Position numbers and translations under genes: made by a program
Part shown: in pieces, positions 1 to 10,365 of the stretch
Layout of the letters: each line of letters starts with the position of its first letter
Numbering within the stretch: position 1 is the stretch's first letter
The notes under the pieces: model-generated
The model's database searches: none
Seen by the model: the letters and a program-made list of their open reading frames with translations, nothing else
Told to the model about the DNA's origin: nothing
Origin: Paramecium octaurelia
Taxonomy: Eukaryota > Ciliophora > Oligohymenophorea > Peniculida > Parameciidae
DNA: 64,000 nt
Assembly: GCA_905182995.1 (NCBI GenBank)
Contig: CAJJDP010000011.1
Location: 136,432 to 200,431, forward strand
Reading direction: 5' to 3'

Positions 1-99
1 AAACAATGACTGCTGATTAATTGAAAAGTTTATTATGATTATTTTTTATTAATACCATATAAATTTAGAGAAGAAATATAATCAATTATGTTGGAAATT

Positions 100-1565
100 T
101 CAATTGATGTATTATCCTAAGATTTTGTCCAACTCTTTTTATAAATTATCCTGATTCTCCTTATTAAATGGTTTTATGTAGGTTTCTTTGAAGCTAACTT
201 CATTAAACTCTGAAAATTAAAATTTGTTACGATTCTCAACTATATTGGTCTCTTATCCTGTTAAGATGCAATCATTTTACTCTGGTTCTATTACCAACTA
301 ATATAATGGTTTCTCTTTCTTGTTCTTAACTGCAATTTTATTCGTTTCAGTTGAACTTTCTCCCTATTACCCTTAAAATTATGGGGAGACTGGTTCAATT
401 TATTAGTCTTATTTCTCAGCATCCAGCAAAAAAGAATTTTTTTATTGATAATTACATTTTTAGACCTGTCTTTGGTTAAAAGTATAAGATGATGTCTTTT
501 TCAACATTAAATTTTATTTAGGTTCCTCTAAAAAAGGATGCTTCAAGAGTTCATCAGCTGTAGCTCTTTATTTTGGGTCAATCTGCAGGCATTTAGATAG
601 AAAATCTTTAGCCTCAGGAGATTACAATTATTATGGGATTGGAGGCGGTTGTGTAGATTTACCTATTTTGACCATAACAGCAATTGCATCTTTATACTCA
701 GAATAGGGAGGTTATCCAGTAGCCATTTCAATTATAGTACACCCTAAACTCCAAATATCTGCCTTTTTTCCATATTATTCCTGATTAATTACTTCTGGAG
801 CCATGAAATTGGGAGTTCCGCATATAGATCCTATACTATCATGAGTTATATCACTTAATTGCTTACTGCTCCCAAAATCTAGGATAAAGATATAAAATAC
901 CTGCTAATTTACATCTACCAGAATTGTCAATTAGAATGTTTCCTCCTTTGATATCTCTATGAATGACATTCTTTGCATGTAAATAACTTAATCCTAACAG
1001 TATTTATTTCAAATATGTTTTGATAAGTCTCTCTCTAAAACATCCAAATCTCTCCAGCAACGTTTGGACCGAGCCTCCGCTAACATATTCTAGAAATATA
1101 TTTATGAATTGGTTTCTCTATTCACATCCTATATAACGCACTATATTCGGATGTTATAATCTACTTAGCATTTCAATTTCTTTTTATAATTGTTTCACTT
1201 TCTACAATATATACAAATAATACATCATCATTTTGATTTTAAATGAAAACTTATTTCACAGCCATAATTTGTCCATTTTTCTAGAGTCCCATAACAACTT
1301 TTCCAAAGGCACCTTATCCTAGAACTTCTCCCTATTCCCAAAGATGAATGCTAAGGATAATAATTTATAAATAATACTCTTAATCTGATTTAAGTGAGTG
1401 TCTTTCAAGCTCTTCTTCTTTGTTATCAATTATTATAACTTCCACATCTTGAATGAATGATTATTCAAGTTCCTATTGTTTATTATTTTGATTATTAGTA
1501 TTCATGTATTCATAAGCTTTTGTTGGTTTGAGTTGGTTCTTTTTTTTTGTAAAGCAGCAACCCAT
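100..1565 (-). CDS. MAP3K-like (STE11/ANP-type) Ser/Thr protein kinase with an acylated-looking N-terminus
   Basis: Protein kinase of about 473 residues. The start codon (1563-1565) gives MGCCFTKKK, a candidate myristoylation glycine followed by two palmitoylatable cysteines, so the kinase is probably membrane-tethered. The glycine loop GQGAFG lies at about residues 83-88 and the lysine of MAVK at about 104. The catalytic HRDIKGGN is at about 195-202, followed by DFG and [18 protein letters not shown] together with [10 protein letters not shown] is typical of the MAPK-kinase-kinase branch. The domain ends at [10 protein letters not shown], near residue 345. The last 120 or so residues are a Gln/Glu/Asn-rich tail with no recognisable domain. 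Two 22-nt introns (879-900 and 1202-1223, both GTA...TAG on the coding strand) close the frame. The second splits the region just before DFG. Stop TGA at 100-102. The substrate is unknown. Family call strong; subfamily is inference from the motifs. Confidence 0.9.
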
Positions 1566-1769
1566 TTTTAATATATTTTTAATTTAATGTTAAAGTACAT
1601 ATATAAATACCTGAAGGTTGATAAATATTAATTAAAGAATTGAATAAATTTATATAAAGGATAATTAATATATAAAAAAAGAATGAGATAATCAATTAAA
1701 ATTGAATTCATCAATTTAATAAATGAAGTCATTAGGAAATATCATTTAAATCCTGAAATATTAATTACA

Positions 1770-2975
1770 ATGCAATATAGTATATTTCTCGTATTAATGT
1801 CATTTGTTACATATTACAATTAGATACCAGAAATTGAAATCGACTTAAGTGTTACACCTAGATGAAGATTGAAATAAGCAGTCAGAATCATCATTGAATA
1901 ATACGGCTATGAAAATTCTTTTGGTCCAGCTTCGAATATCATAAGAATAATACATTCTATATATTGGACCCAGAAGATTATACTACAATAGCCAAGGGAA
2001 TAAATACAAATTACCCTGAATATTCATAGGAATTAGAAGGAATTGTAGAAGAGTGAAATAGAAATTAAATAATCGTTGAATATTTGTCTGCTTGGGCATA
2101 TTTCAATGAAATTGGTCATATATCAAATGACATCATTGAGAGTACTGGAGTACTATTATCAGTCGGTGATTAAATAATACATGGAAGATATATTGATGCA
2201 GCTCCAATTTAAACTAGAAATATCGCCTTACATTTGATCATAAAGAAAGGTGATAGTAGAAAGGAGAGTCAATTGATTGGCATTGGTTCAATGTAGGATT
2301 CGTTATTATCGCATCTAATTGTACATATATTTTTAGAAGCAATTGCACAATGCTTTACGAAAATATAATGTTGTATCAATTGAAAAAAACTGGAGATATT
2401 GTGAGCCTCTTCAGCAAAGACTAGCTTTTGACCTTTATTGTAGAAGGAGTACCTTCCTTAGCATGGGCTTATAGATATGTTTTAATAAATGATAATTTAA
2501 ACACTTTCGATGGAATTGTATAATATCTTGAATAAAATTAAGTTGCTTATGCTGTATATAATGGTATTGGTGGAAAAAGCCAAAATTAGGGAGTTATAAT
2601 GATGAGGGATCCATTTAATATGTACCCAACAATTGGTTTGAACGTTTCAATTTTAAGTCAGACCAATCATTAATAGATGCCATGAGACAGAATTTTATAA
2701 TTAGATAGTATTATTATAAATGTGATTGATGGACCTTTACTTGAAACCAATTATGATCATTGATTGCCTGACCATTAGGATGATCGCAGAAGAACTATTG
2801 CTGAGCAATCATTGCTCAATTGCAAACTAATCTCTTAAATGATTTCGGAGTGCTAGCTGTAATGGACACTTATCCCATTCATAATGAAGATACTTTCTTT
2901 ACTACTAAAATGAATGCTAAATATAATAAGTTAATAGCATTTGGATAACTTAATACGACCGTGGTTGAAAATTGA
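1770..2975 (+). pseudogene. Broken acid ceramidase / N-acylethanolamine acid amidase-like gene
   Basis: Fragments in changing frames recall the Ntn-hydrolase family of lysosomal acid ceramidase and NAAA. An N-terminal hydrophobic leader starts at the ATG at 1770. Downstream are IHGRYID (compare IHGRNMD in the family), a GGKSQNQGVIMMRD segment, ETNYDH, then QDDRRRTIAEQSLLNC (compare DDRRTPAKMCLN). In-frame TGA codons occur at 1863-1865, 2054-2056 and 2761-2763. The last sits exactly where the family has the Trp of NYDRW. There are also frame changes, for example near 1950 and in 2250-2400. The residue expected to be the nucleophile Cys upstream of IHGR reads as Ser (AGT) in the most natural alignment. 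The reading closes on TGA at 2973-2975. Known: the active family cleaves amide bonds of ceramides or N-acylethanolamines in acidic compartments. Inference: this copy is dead. Sequencing errors are a less likely explanation because the lesions are many. Confidence 0.65.
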
Positions 2976-3079
2976 TTATAAAAATAGTATATTATAATTA
3001 TAAAAATGTTCTCAAAAATGAAATGGTAATATTATTATCATCAAAAATCTTACTATTTTATTATAATAATTAAACTCTT

Positions 3080-4093
3080 ATGACCGATAATCATTAGACA
3101 ACTGAGATAAGACTGACAACATAATCTCCAAATAGAAATTACAATCCTATGAATTCATCAATATAATTCATTCCAGATCTTACCCAAGAAAATCAAACAG
3201 ATTAGGTTCCTTTGCCTTAAAAAGAAACCATAAAAAAGGGGATTCTAAAAACATTTTACTATGAAGTACATAATTGTTCAAATATTTTAGGATATTAAAA
3301 GGAAAAAGATAATTGGATGCAATATTTATGTGAATGAAATGAATGAATAATAATTGTAACTATCTAAGCGTGGAAGTATTGAAATCGTTATTTCTTAGAG
3401 TAATGCAGGATTTGTATGGCTGACGAAGAAACTTCCAGATTCATAACTCCTTGTGCTTGCAAAGGAACTTTAATGTTTGTTCATGAAGAATGTCTAAAAT
3501 TGTGGATATTATAAAAGAATGGTATTGAAGACGTATTCAAAGATAAAGTAATTTGTTTATAAAATATAAATAGGTTAAATGCGAATTATGTTCCTATAGA
3601 TTTAGAATGAGAATGTCGATCGTTAACAGAGTTAATTTAAAGAGAATCTCTGAAGTACCATCTCATTAGAAGATTTGTTGGTTAGTTTATTTGTTTGTTA
3701 TTATTTCCCTGTTAAGCGGATTTGTTGGTATTATCCCTACCTATCATAGCCTTATATATGGAATACAAATTAAACAATATAGGAGTGGATGCCGTGATGA
3801 CCCTAATCTTAGTTTTGTCCTTAATATTGTTTGTCTATTTTTTGGCTAGCATTTTAACTTCTCTGTAGATTGAAATGATTGAAAATTGGACTCTTTGTCC
3901 ATATAAACCTAGAAGAGATACTAAGTAAGGCAGCTTTTTTTAGTTATAATCTCATATGGGACACAGCATATCTGGAAGTCCTTTAGCAAGGAGGAGAACT
4001 GTTTAATTATAAACCTGTCCACCTCAAATTACAAGTCTTTAAGTGATTTAAATCAACCAATTAATGACAAGTGCTAATCTTTCAGAACAATGA
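3080..4093 (+). CDS. RING-CH (MARCH-like) membrane E3 ubiquitin ligase, copy 1
   Basis: Predicted protein of about 305 residues. A RING-CH zinc finger of C4HC3 type is visible: CRICMADEE, then [15 protein letters not shown], and after an intron CELC. Two hydrophobic segments follow, around [15 protein letters not shown] and [17 protein letters not shown], as in MARCH-type E3 ligases that ubiquitinate membrane proteins. A conserved-looking IEMIENW sequence follows the second segment and recurs in the next gene. Four introns close the frame: 3266-3290, 3376-3398, 3548-3573 and 3728-3749 (25, 23, 26 and 22 nt). Without the first, a TGA would interrupt the frame. The N-terminal 70 residues are Gln/Asn-rich and unstructured-looking. 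Stop TGA at 4091-4093. The target is unknown. Confidence 0.85.
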
Positions 4094-4140
4094 ACAATTT
4101 TGTAAATTATTTACTTTTTTTATTATAATTTTTTCTCAAT

Positions 4141-4990
4141 ATGGCTAATAATGAGAGCAATGATACATCAACATAAAACAGTAAATTTCTTCAATTGAAT
4201 TCCTCCATTCAGATCCTAAATGAAAGTATAAGCATACAAATGCCGTAATTCCGACAAAAAGTCCTTAAAACTGTGCATTCAAAGGTAACCTTTTTGATTA
4301 ATTAAGGATGCTGTGAGAAGGAAATAGATTGCTTGCCATATATATATCAATGATTTAGAATCTGTGCCTGGATATAAAGCATTAAAAAGTATTTGAGCAT
4401 CATTAAACAGAACAAATATGTAGAATCTGTATTTGTGAAGAAGAAACCTCTAAATTTATTGCTCCTTGTAAATGCAAAGGAACTGCTGAGTTTGTTCATT
4501 AAGAGTGTCTAAAAATGTGGATTCTAGAGTAATATGGAGTTAATAAAATTTATAATGATGAGGTAATTTATAAAAATAATATCTTGTTTAGTTATATTGT
4601 GAGGTTTGCAATCATAAATTCGAATTTGATGTTGATTTTAATGACAGATTTGATATCAAATAATTTTAAAGAATAAAAAAGAGAACAAAACTTTGTTGGC
4701 TTATTCAAATATTTTTTATCATTCTATTTATTTTTGGATCGATTGAAATTGCTTTGGGGTTTGGCATAAACTCTTTGGCAACCGTTGCGATTATTGTTGT
4801 ATTTGGTCTGATAACTATATCTTTAACTATTTACTTGATTTTCAATTTCAGTTCAGCACATACTATTTAAATGATTGAAAATTGGAATTTCCAGAATTAC
4901 AAACCCAAATCTTCAGCATCATTGCCCAAAAAGAACACCAAGAAGATAACCAATCAATTCATTCGAGTCAATCAAATATATTTTACTTGA
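4141..4990 (+). CDS. RING-CH (MARCH-like) membrane E3 ubiquitin ligase, copy 2
   Basis: About 258 residues, paralogous to the gene that ends 48 bp upstream. It has the same order: short N-terminal region, C4HC3 RING-CH ([27 protein letters not shown], then CEVC after an intron), two hydrophobic segments, and a terminal [13 protein letters not shown] that matches [12 protein letters not shown] in copy 1. Introns are 4285-4306, 4389-4410 and 4563-4591 (22, 22 and 29 nt). The intron inside the RING lies at the equivalent place in both copies, which supports a tandem gene duplication. The N-terminus is shorter than in copy 1. Stop TGA at 4988-4990. Expected role is ubiquitin transfer to membrane cargo; the actual target cannot be read from sequence. 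Confidence 0.85.
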
Positions 4991-5027
4991 ATATAATAAT
5001 TAATAAACTTAATTCATAATCATTCAA

Positions 5028-5309
5028 ATGTTAGGATTACCTCAAAAAAAGTGTCAATTATTGTTCAAAGAGTAGAAGCCTGTCAAAAAAAAGAGTTCCT
5101 AACACATAAAATTGAAAACTTTAACCTTAAGTAATTGGAAATCAAAAGAATTGACTTCGCAATTACTAAGTCCAATTAAATATTAACCACCTCCAATTAT
5201 GGAACCTAGAAGTTAATCAAGAGCTAATTTCTTCTAAGCCTAACATATCATAGTAAGAATATTTGATGGAAAACAAAACACAATAAAAAAGCAATATTTC
5301 AATTTTTGA
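5028..5309 (+). CDS. Small basic protein of unknown function
   Basis: An uninterrupted frame of 93 codons from ATG 5028 to TGA 5307-5309, starting 38 bp after the RING-CH gene. The product begins MLGLPQKKCQLLFKEQK and is rich in Lys, Ser and Gln, with no signal peptide, membrane segment or familiar motif. In this AT-rich, single-stop code, chance frames of this length occur. Spacing and composition resemble real neighbours, but the call is only moderate. Confidence 0.45.
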
Positions 5310-5701
5310 TAGTCATTTATATTATCTGTTTATCAATATTCCATTTTGCATAAAATATCATCTATTTGTAATAAGATATCTTATTAATTTGAGATTCAAT
5401 AATCATTAATTTGAATGTGCACAATAGATTGCTTTAAAGCAAAATAAGAATTGATTGTAGTTATTAATTCTGATTTGATTCATAATTCTTTAGAAAAATA
5501 ATTTAAACTTTAATGGTTGCAATTTAATTTTGAAATTAGATATTTTATTTTAAATTCAGATTGAAGATTTTTTACCATATTTATTGGTTATTTTTACAAT
5601 AGGATTTAAATCTATTTATTTCTTTGCAATTCTAAACAGTTTGATAATATGTTAAATATCTCATACATCATTTGTAAAAACAAGTTTTTATTATATAAAT
5701 T
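5310..5701. other. Intergenic AT-rich stretch, nothing recognised
   Basis: About 390 bp with no convincing frame on either strand, no RNA gene and no repeat recognised. It probably holds the 3' end of the preceding small gene and the promoter of the secreted-protein gene that follows. Confidence 0.4.
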
Positions 5702-6178
5702 ATGTTAAAAGCAATTTTTATTTGCACCTTATTATTTTCCGTATTTACAGGACACATTAGAAAACCTCATAAATAACTTCATAATAATAAGACCAGAACG
5801 TTTAACAGTGCCTTTTTTTGAATTTGAAAATGTAGGTGAAAAGGATTATCATCTAAGTTCTAAGGAAGCCTGTAATTAGTTTAAATATCATTAGAACATT
5901 GGGCTAAAATTACTGCTGAATTGGATAATACATTTATAAAACACTAATCCTAAATAGAAGCTAATTCTAAATACACCTCAGGAGTAGTTGGGGATGTGGT
6001 TGATCTTTCGAAGAATGTGGGTGTATACTCTTACACAGTTACAGATATTAATGGAAATATTCTTGAAACAAAAGCTGGGGATCATTTAGCTCAATAATTT
6101 AATCCTGCCTATATTAAAATTACTTCAAAAATTTAAGATTCCACATCTCTAAATATTCAAGATAATAACCAACCCTGA
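5702..6178 (+). CDS. Small secreted protein of unknown function
   Basis: Predicted product of about 141 residues. It begins with a clear hydrophobic signal peptide (MLKAIFICTLLFSVFTG), then a basic His/Lys/Asn stretch, then a helical region (SSKEAQHWAKITAELDNTF). It ends with a probable beta-rich segment (GVYSYTVTDINGNILE) and a Gln/Asn-rich tail. Two introns are needed: 5872-5894 (23 nt, GTA...TAG) and 5808-5835 (28 nt). The second starts GTG, unlike nearly all others here, so that junction is the weakest part of the model. Removing both gives 426 coding nt and closes the frame on TGA 6176-6178. No family recognised. Confidence 0.5.
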
Positions 6179-6473
6179 GATTTTATTAGATGTATTTTTC
6201 AAATAAATTCCATTTATTTAACATTTTTTTATTTTATTGTAATCGCTCTTTTTTCCATCCCAATTTGAATAAAAATGGTTGTTATTGCATTATCAAAATT
6301 TGAATTAAGAGTTTATGAATAACAATAGTAAATATTAATATTAAGAAACAAATTGATCTGATGATACTTATTCTTAAATAAATTATCATCTATTTCATAA
6401 AGAAAATTATGCAAAATTATTATTATTTAAAATAATAATAATATTAATAATTATTGTATTGAATGATAATTTT

Positions 6474-7470
6474 TCAATGCTTCTTTTTTCTCCATGAATT
6501 GACCTTGTCTGTAAGCCAATCTTAAGTCAAAAGAGTAATCATAGTGTGAGGTGCAATTCTGAAATAAAATGTTGGGAATCCTACCCAAAGTCCAATAATA
6601 CCTTCTCTTTTAGCAGTCTATGAATATTCATTTTTCTTACTTTTCCCATAGCGTCAAAAATTGAAGAATAAGGATATACACCTGCTGCATCTTTTTTCAT
6701 TTTCTACATTTTTGTTTTTGCATTATCAAAAGGTAATGCACAAAATGAACTTAAAAAGCCAGCTGCTGCAGATGCTCTATAAGAAATATAATAAACAAAT
6801 ACAATAATCGAGTTTATTGAGTATCTTTGGTTCCAAAATAATGATTTAATTGTTCTTTGATCTCGTCATACGGTCCCAACATTGCTACATTAATAACAAT
6901 TGCTCTTATAACTGTTGGAGTAGATCCTCTCCATAATGCTACTACTCCTTCATCTTTCACAATTTTATAAAATGCATCAAAAACATTTTTATATCCTCTT
7001 CTTTCTTCAACAGGTAATGTGCTATCTGCCTAAATTCTGACCAATGCTAAATCCGCTGGATTACCTGCTAATGAGCCAAGGAAACCTGCTACGATTGAAC
7101 ACCAAGATTTAGCTAAAAATGAGGGCTCTTTTCCGTTATTTGCTTACTTTGATCTCATATACATCGTCTTATAAATTCCCATACGAGTGGTAGTGTAAAA
7201 TACTTATCTAGCCAATGCAGAATCAATTCCTTTCCAAAAACTCAACACACCTCCTTCTTTCAAGATTTCAGAGAAGACACGAAATGGACTTATTTCACTG
7301 CCTGCATTAGGACCTAATTTTTCTGATTTGAGTTGGATTCTAACTTTTACTAAGTCCACTGGTTAAACAAAACACGTAGCCACACATCCAGATGAACCAC
7401 CTATAGCAAATGGTTATAAAGTATCAGCAAGTTTGGTCACCCAATTCTTCTCAAGAACTTTTTCACCCAT
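6474..7470 (-). CDS. Mitochondrial carrier, 2-oxoglutarate/malate type (SLC25A11-like)
   Basis: About 315 residues, normal for the SLC25 family. All three repeats are visible with their signature: PVDLVKVR in repeat 1, PADLALVR in repeat 2, PFDNAKTK in repeat 3. Repeat 2 continues into QADSTLPVEERRGYKNVF and DEGVVALWRGSTPTVIRA, and the protein ends near FRIAPHTM. This pattern resembles the 2-oxoglutarate/malate carrier more than the ADP/ATP or phosphate carriers. The expected location is the inner mitochondrial membrane, exchanging 2-oxoglutarate for malate or related dicarboxylates. Introns are at 6777-6802 (26 nt) and 6618-6640 (23 nt). Start ATG at 7468-7470, stop TGA at 6474-6476. Substrate is inferred by similarity recalled from memory; family membership is firm. 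Confidence 0.88.
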
Positions 7471-7500
7471 ATTTGATGCGTATTTATGTATTTAATATGA

Positions 7501-8845
7501 AAATTAACAAATGATATATGTTATGCATTAAATACAAATATTTATTATATAAATAATTTCTGTTAATCTAACTGTTATTAAATGCACCACCTAAAAAAAA
7601 GTTAAATGTAATTTTAAGAAAAATTATTATATCAACTTTAAGATCTTTTGTTGATTATAAAATTTGGATTACAATTTTAATAAATATGATTACATTTCAT
7701 TAAATGTGTCTATTATTAAATCCATTTCTTTGATGCATATCTTAATTTGTATTATTCAATTGTTGAAGAATCAATCAATTTTCATTCATTATCTTAATAT
7801 AGAATACAAAAGCTATTATTAGAGTATTCAATAATGCTCAAAATCTTGTATTCTGCAAAGAGTCTCGTAAAAACTAAAAAGCCTTCACATTTTTATGACA
7901 AATAGTAACACAAAGTCAAGGTCCAGTAGTTGAGGATTAATACTGAGAAAGAATTTGTTACTTGAAAAGAATATTCCAAATAATTCTAAAAATGTTCTTT
8001 TGAAGAATGAGGAATGAACATAATGAACCAAATAATTATTACCTTAGTAAATATCCACCTTAAATGGATTAATTGAATTGCAGTTTTATCATAGGGATAA
8101 AAAAATGAAATATTGTATTTTTTAGTCTTTTGGATTAACATTTAATTCCTATTCCCTTTAATTAATCCAACATTGAATTATCTATATTTTCTAGACTTAA
8201 TTTTAACTAAAGAGATTTCTAATTTATACTTAAAGTCAGCATCCTATATTTTGTTTAGAACAGGTTATGTAATAAACCTAACCTTGTAAATCTAGATATT
8301 TAAGTTTACTCTAACAAAAAGAAAAACATTAATTACCTTAGTAAATTAAAATATTTTACAAAAAAAAACAAGAACAATGTTTATTCATAGTACTTATTTT
8401 CCTAAAGAATATATACATTAGTGAAAGAATATATGTACAAGGTCTCTAAATTTTATTAGATGAATCATTAATTTTTAAAAATAAATAATTAAATAATAAA
8501 TCTTTCTAATATTAATTAAATAAGAATAATAATGATCGCTCTCGTAAGTATATTTAATAAAGTACTATTCAATATGAAAATATAACACATCTTTATAATG
8601 AGAGAAAGTGAAAATTTTTAATTAATTTTCACAAAAATCTCTGAACACAATATTCTTATAAAATGGAAAGCTTAATTATATTAGTAAGAAGGAAACTTTA
8701 AAATATTGTTCTAAATTTAGCAAGTACTAAATAGATACAAGAATTATAGAATAAATAAATAAACTGAGTTATTTATTGCAATCAATTTCTGATACAATAA
8801 TGCTACAACAATAATTGTAAGAATTAAGCGTATATATTTCCATTA
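7501..8845. repeat. 1345-bp direct repeat, copy 1 (probable unmerged contig end)
   Basis: This segment reappears at 8847-10191 at a constant offset of 1346 bp. The two copies agree wherever they were compared line by line, and exactly one ambiguous base (N, 8846) separates them. No diverged position was found. The content is mostly non-coding-looking and very AT-rich. Small frames exist (7834-7965, 43 codons; 8532-8792, 86 codons) but they show no recognisable family and are unconfirmed. See the finding on this repeat. Confidence 0.9.
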
Positions 8846-8846
8846 N
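8846..8846. other. Single N: scaffold join
   Basis: The only ambiguous base in the window. It lies exactly at the boundary of the two 1345-bp copies, which is what a scaffolder leaves when two contigs are placed end to end without merging their overlap. Confidence 0.85.
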
Positions 8847-10191
8847 AAATTAACAAATGATATATGTTATGCATTAAATACAAATATTTATTATATAAAT
8901 AATTTCTGTTAATCTAACTGTTATTAAATGCACCACCTAAAAAAAAGTTAAATGTAATTTTAAGAAAAATTATTATATCAACTTTAAGATCTTTTGTTGA
9001 TTATAAAATTTGGATTACAATTTTAATAAATATGATTACATTTCATTAAATGTGTCTATTATTAAATCCATTTCTTTGATGCATATCTTAATTTGTATTA
9101 TTCAATTGTTGAAGAATCAATCAATTTTCATTCATTATCTTAATATAGAATACAAAAGCTATTATTAGAGTATTCAATAATGCTCAAAATCTTGTATTCT
9201 GCAAAGAGTCTCGTAAAAACTAAAAAGCCTTCACATTTTTATGACAAATAGTAACACAAAGTCAAGGTCCAGTAGTTGAGGATTAATACTGAGAAAGAAT
9301 TTGTTACTTGAAAAGAATATTCCAAATAATTCTAAAAATGTTCTTTTGAAGAATGAGGAATGAACATAATGAACCAAATAATTATTACCTTAGTAAATAT
9401 CCACCTTAAATGGATTAATTGAATTGCAGTTTTATCATAGGGATAAAAAAATGAAATATTGTATTTTTTAGTCTTTTGGATTAACATTTAATTCCTATTC
9501 CCTTTAATTAATCCAACATTGAATTATCTATATTTTCTAGACTTAATTTTAACTAAAGAGATTTCTAATTTATACTTAAAGTCAGCATCCTATATTTTGT
9601 TTAGAACAGGTTATGTAATAAACCTAACCTTGTAAATCTAGATATTTAAGTTTACTCTAACAAAAAGAAAAACATTAATTACCTTAGTAAATTAAAATAT
9701 TTTACAAAAAAAAACAAGAACAATGTTTATTCATAGTACTTATTTTCCTAAAGAATATATACATTAGTGAAAGAATATATGTACAAGGTCTCTAAATTTT
9801 ATTAGATGAATCATTAATTTTTAAAAATAAATAATTAAATAATAAATCTTTCTAATATTAATTAAATAAGAATAATAATGATCGCTCTCGTAAGTATATT
9901 TAATAAAGTACTATTCAATATGAAAATATAACACATCTTTATAATGAGAGAAAGTGAAAATTTTTAATTAATTTTCACAAAAATCTCTGAACACAATATT
10001 CTTATAAAATGGAAAGCTTAATTATATTAGTAAGAAGGAAACTTTAAAATATTGTTCTAAATTTAGCAAGTACTAAATAGATACAAGAATTATAGAATAA
10101 ATAAATAAACTGAGTTATTTATTGCAATCAATTTCTGATACAATAATGCTACAACAATAATTGTAAGAATTAAGCGTATATATTTCCATTA
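8847..10191. repeat. 1345-bp direct repeat, copy 2
   Basis: Second copy of 7501-8845, ending at the shared sequence CCATTA, after which unique DNA leads into the VWA gene. The same small unconfirmed frames recur here (9180-9311 and 9878-10138). Confidence 0.9.
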
Positions 10192-10365
10192 ATCTCATAT
10201 TAGAAAACTCATGTTGCTCTACAAAATTACCTTCGTGTTATATCCTACAACATTAGGAATGACTTTTCATCCATATGAATAAATAAAATCTTGAAAGGAA
10301 TCATTCTCATATAATTTTATTAAAATAATTTTTGCTCCATAAAATTATCAATATATTATTAATTT

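Noticed and set aside
7834-7965. 43-codon frame inside the 1345-bp repeat as a gene
   Set aside because: Short, no family, and in a single-stop AT-rich code such frames are common by chance. Mentioned within the repeat entry only.
8532-8792. 86-codon frame inside the 1345-bp repeat as a gene
   Set aside because: No family, Lys/Asn/Ile-rich as expected of random AT-rich DNA, and no supporting intron or homologue.
7501-10191. Tandem repeat as a transposon or mobile element
   Set aside because: No terminal inverted repeats, no transposase, and an N exactly at the junction. An assembly overlap explains it better.
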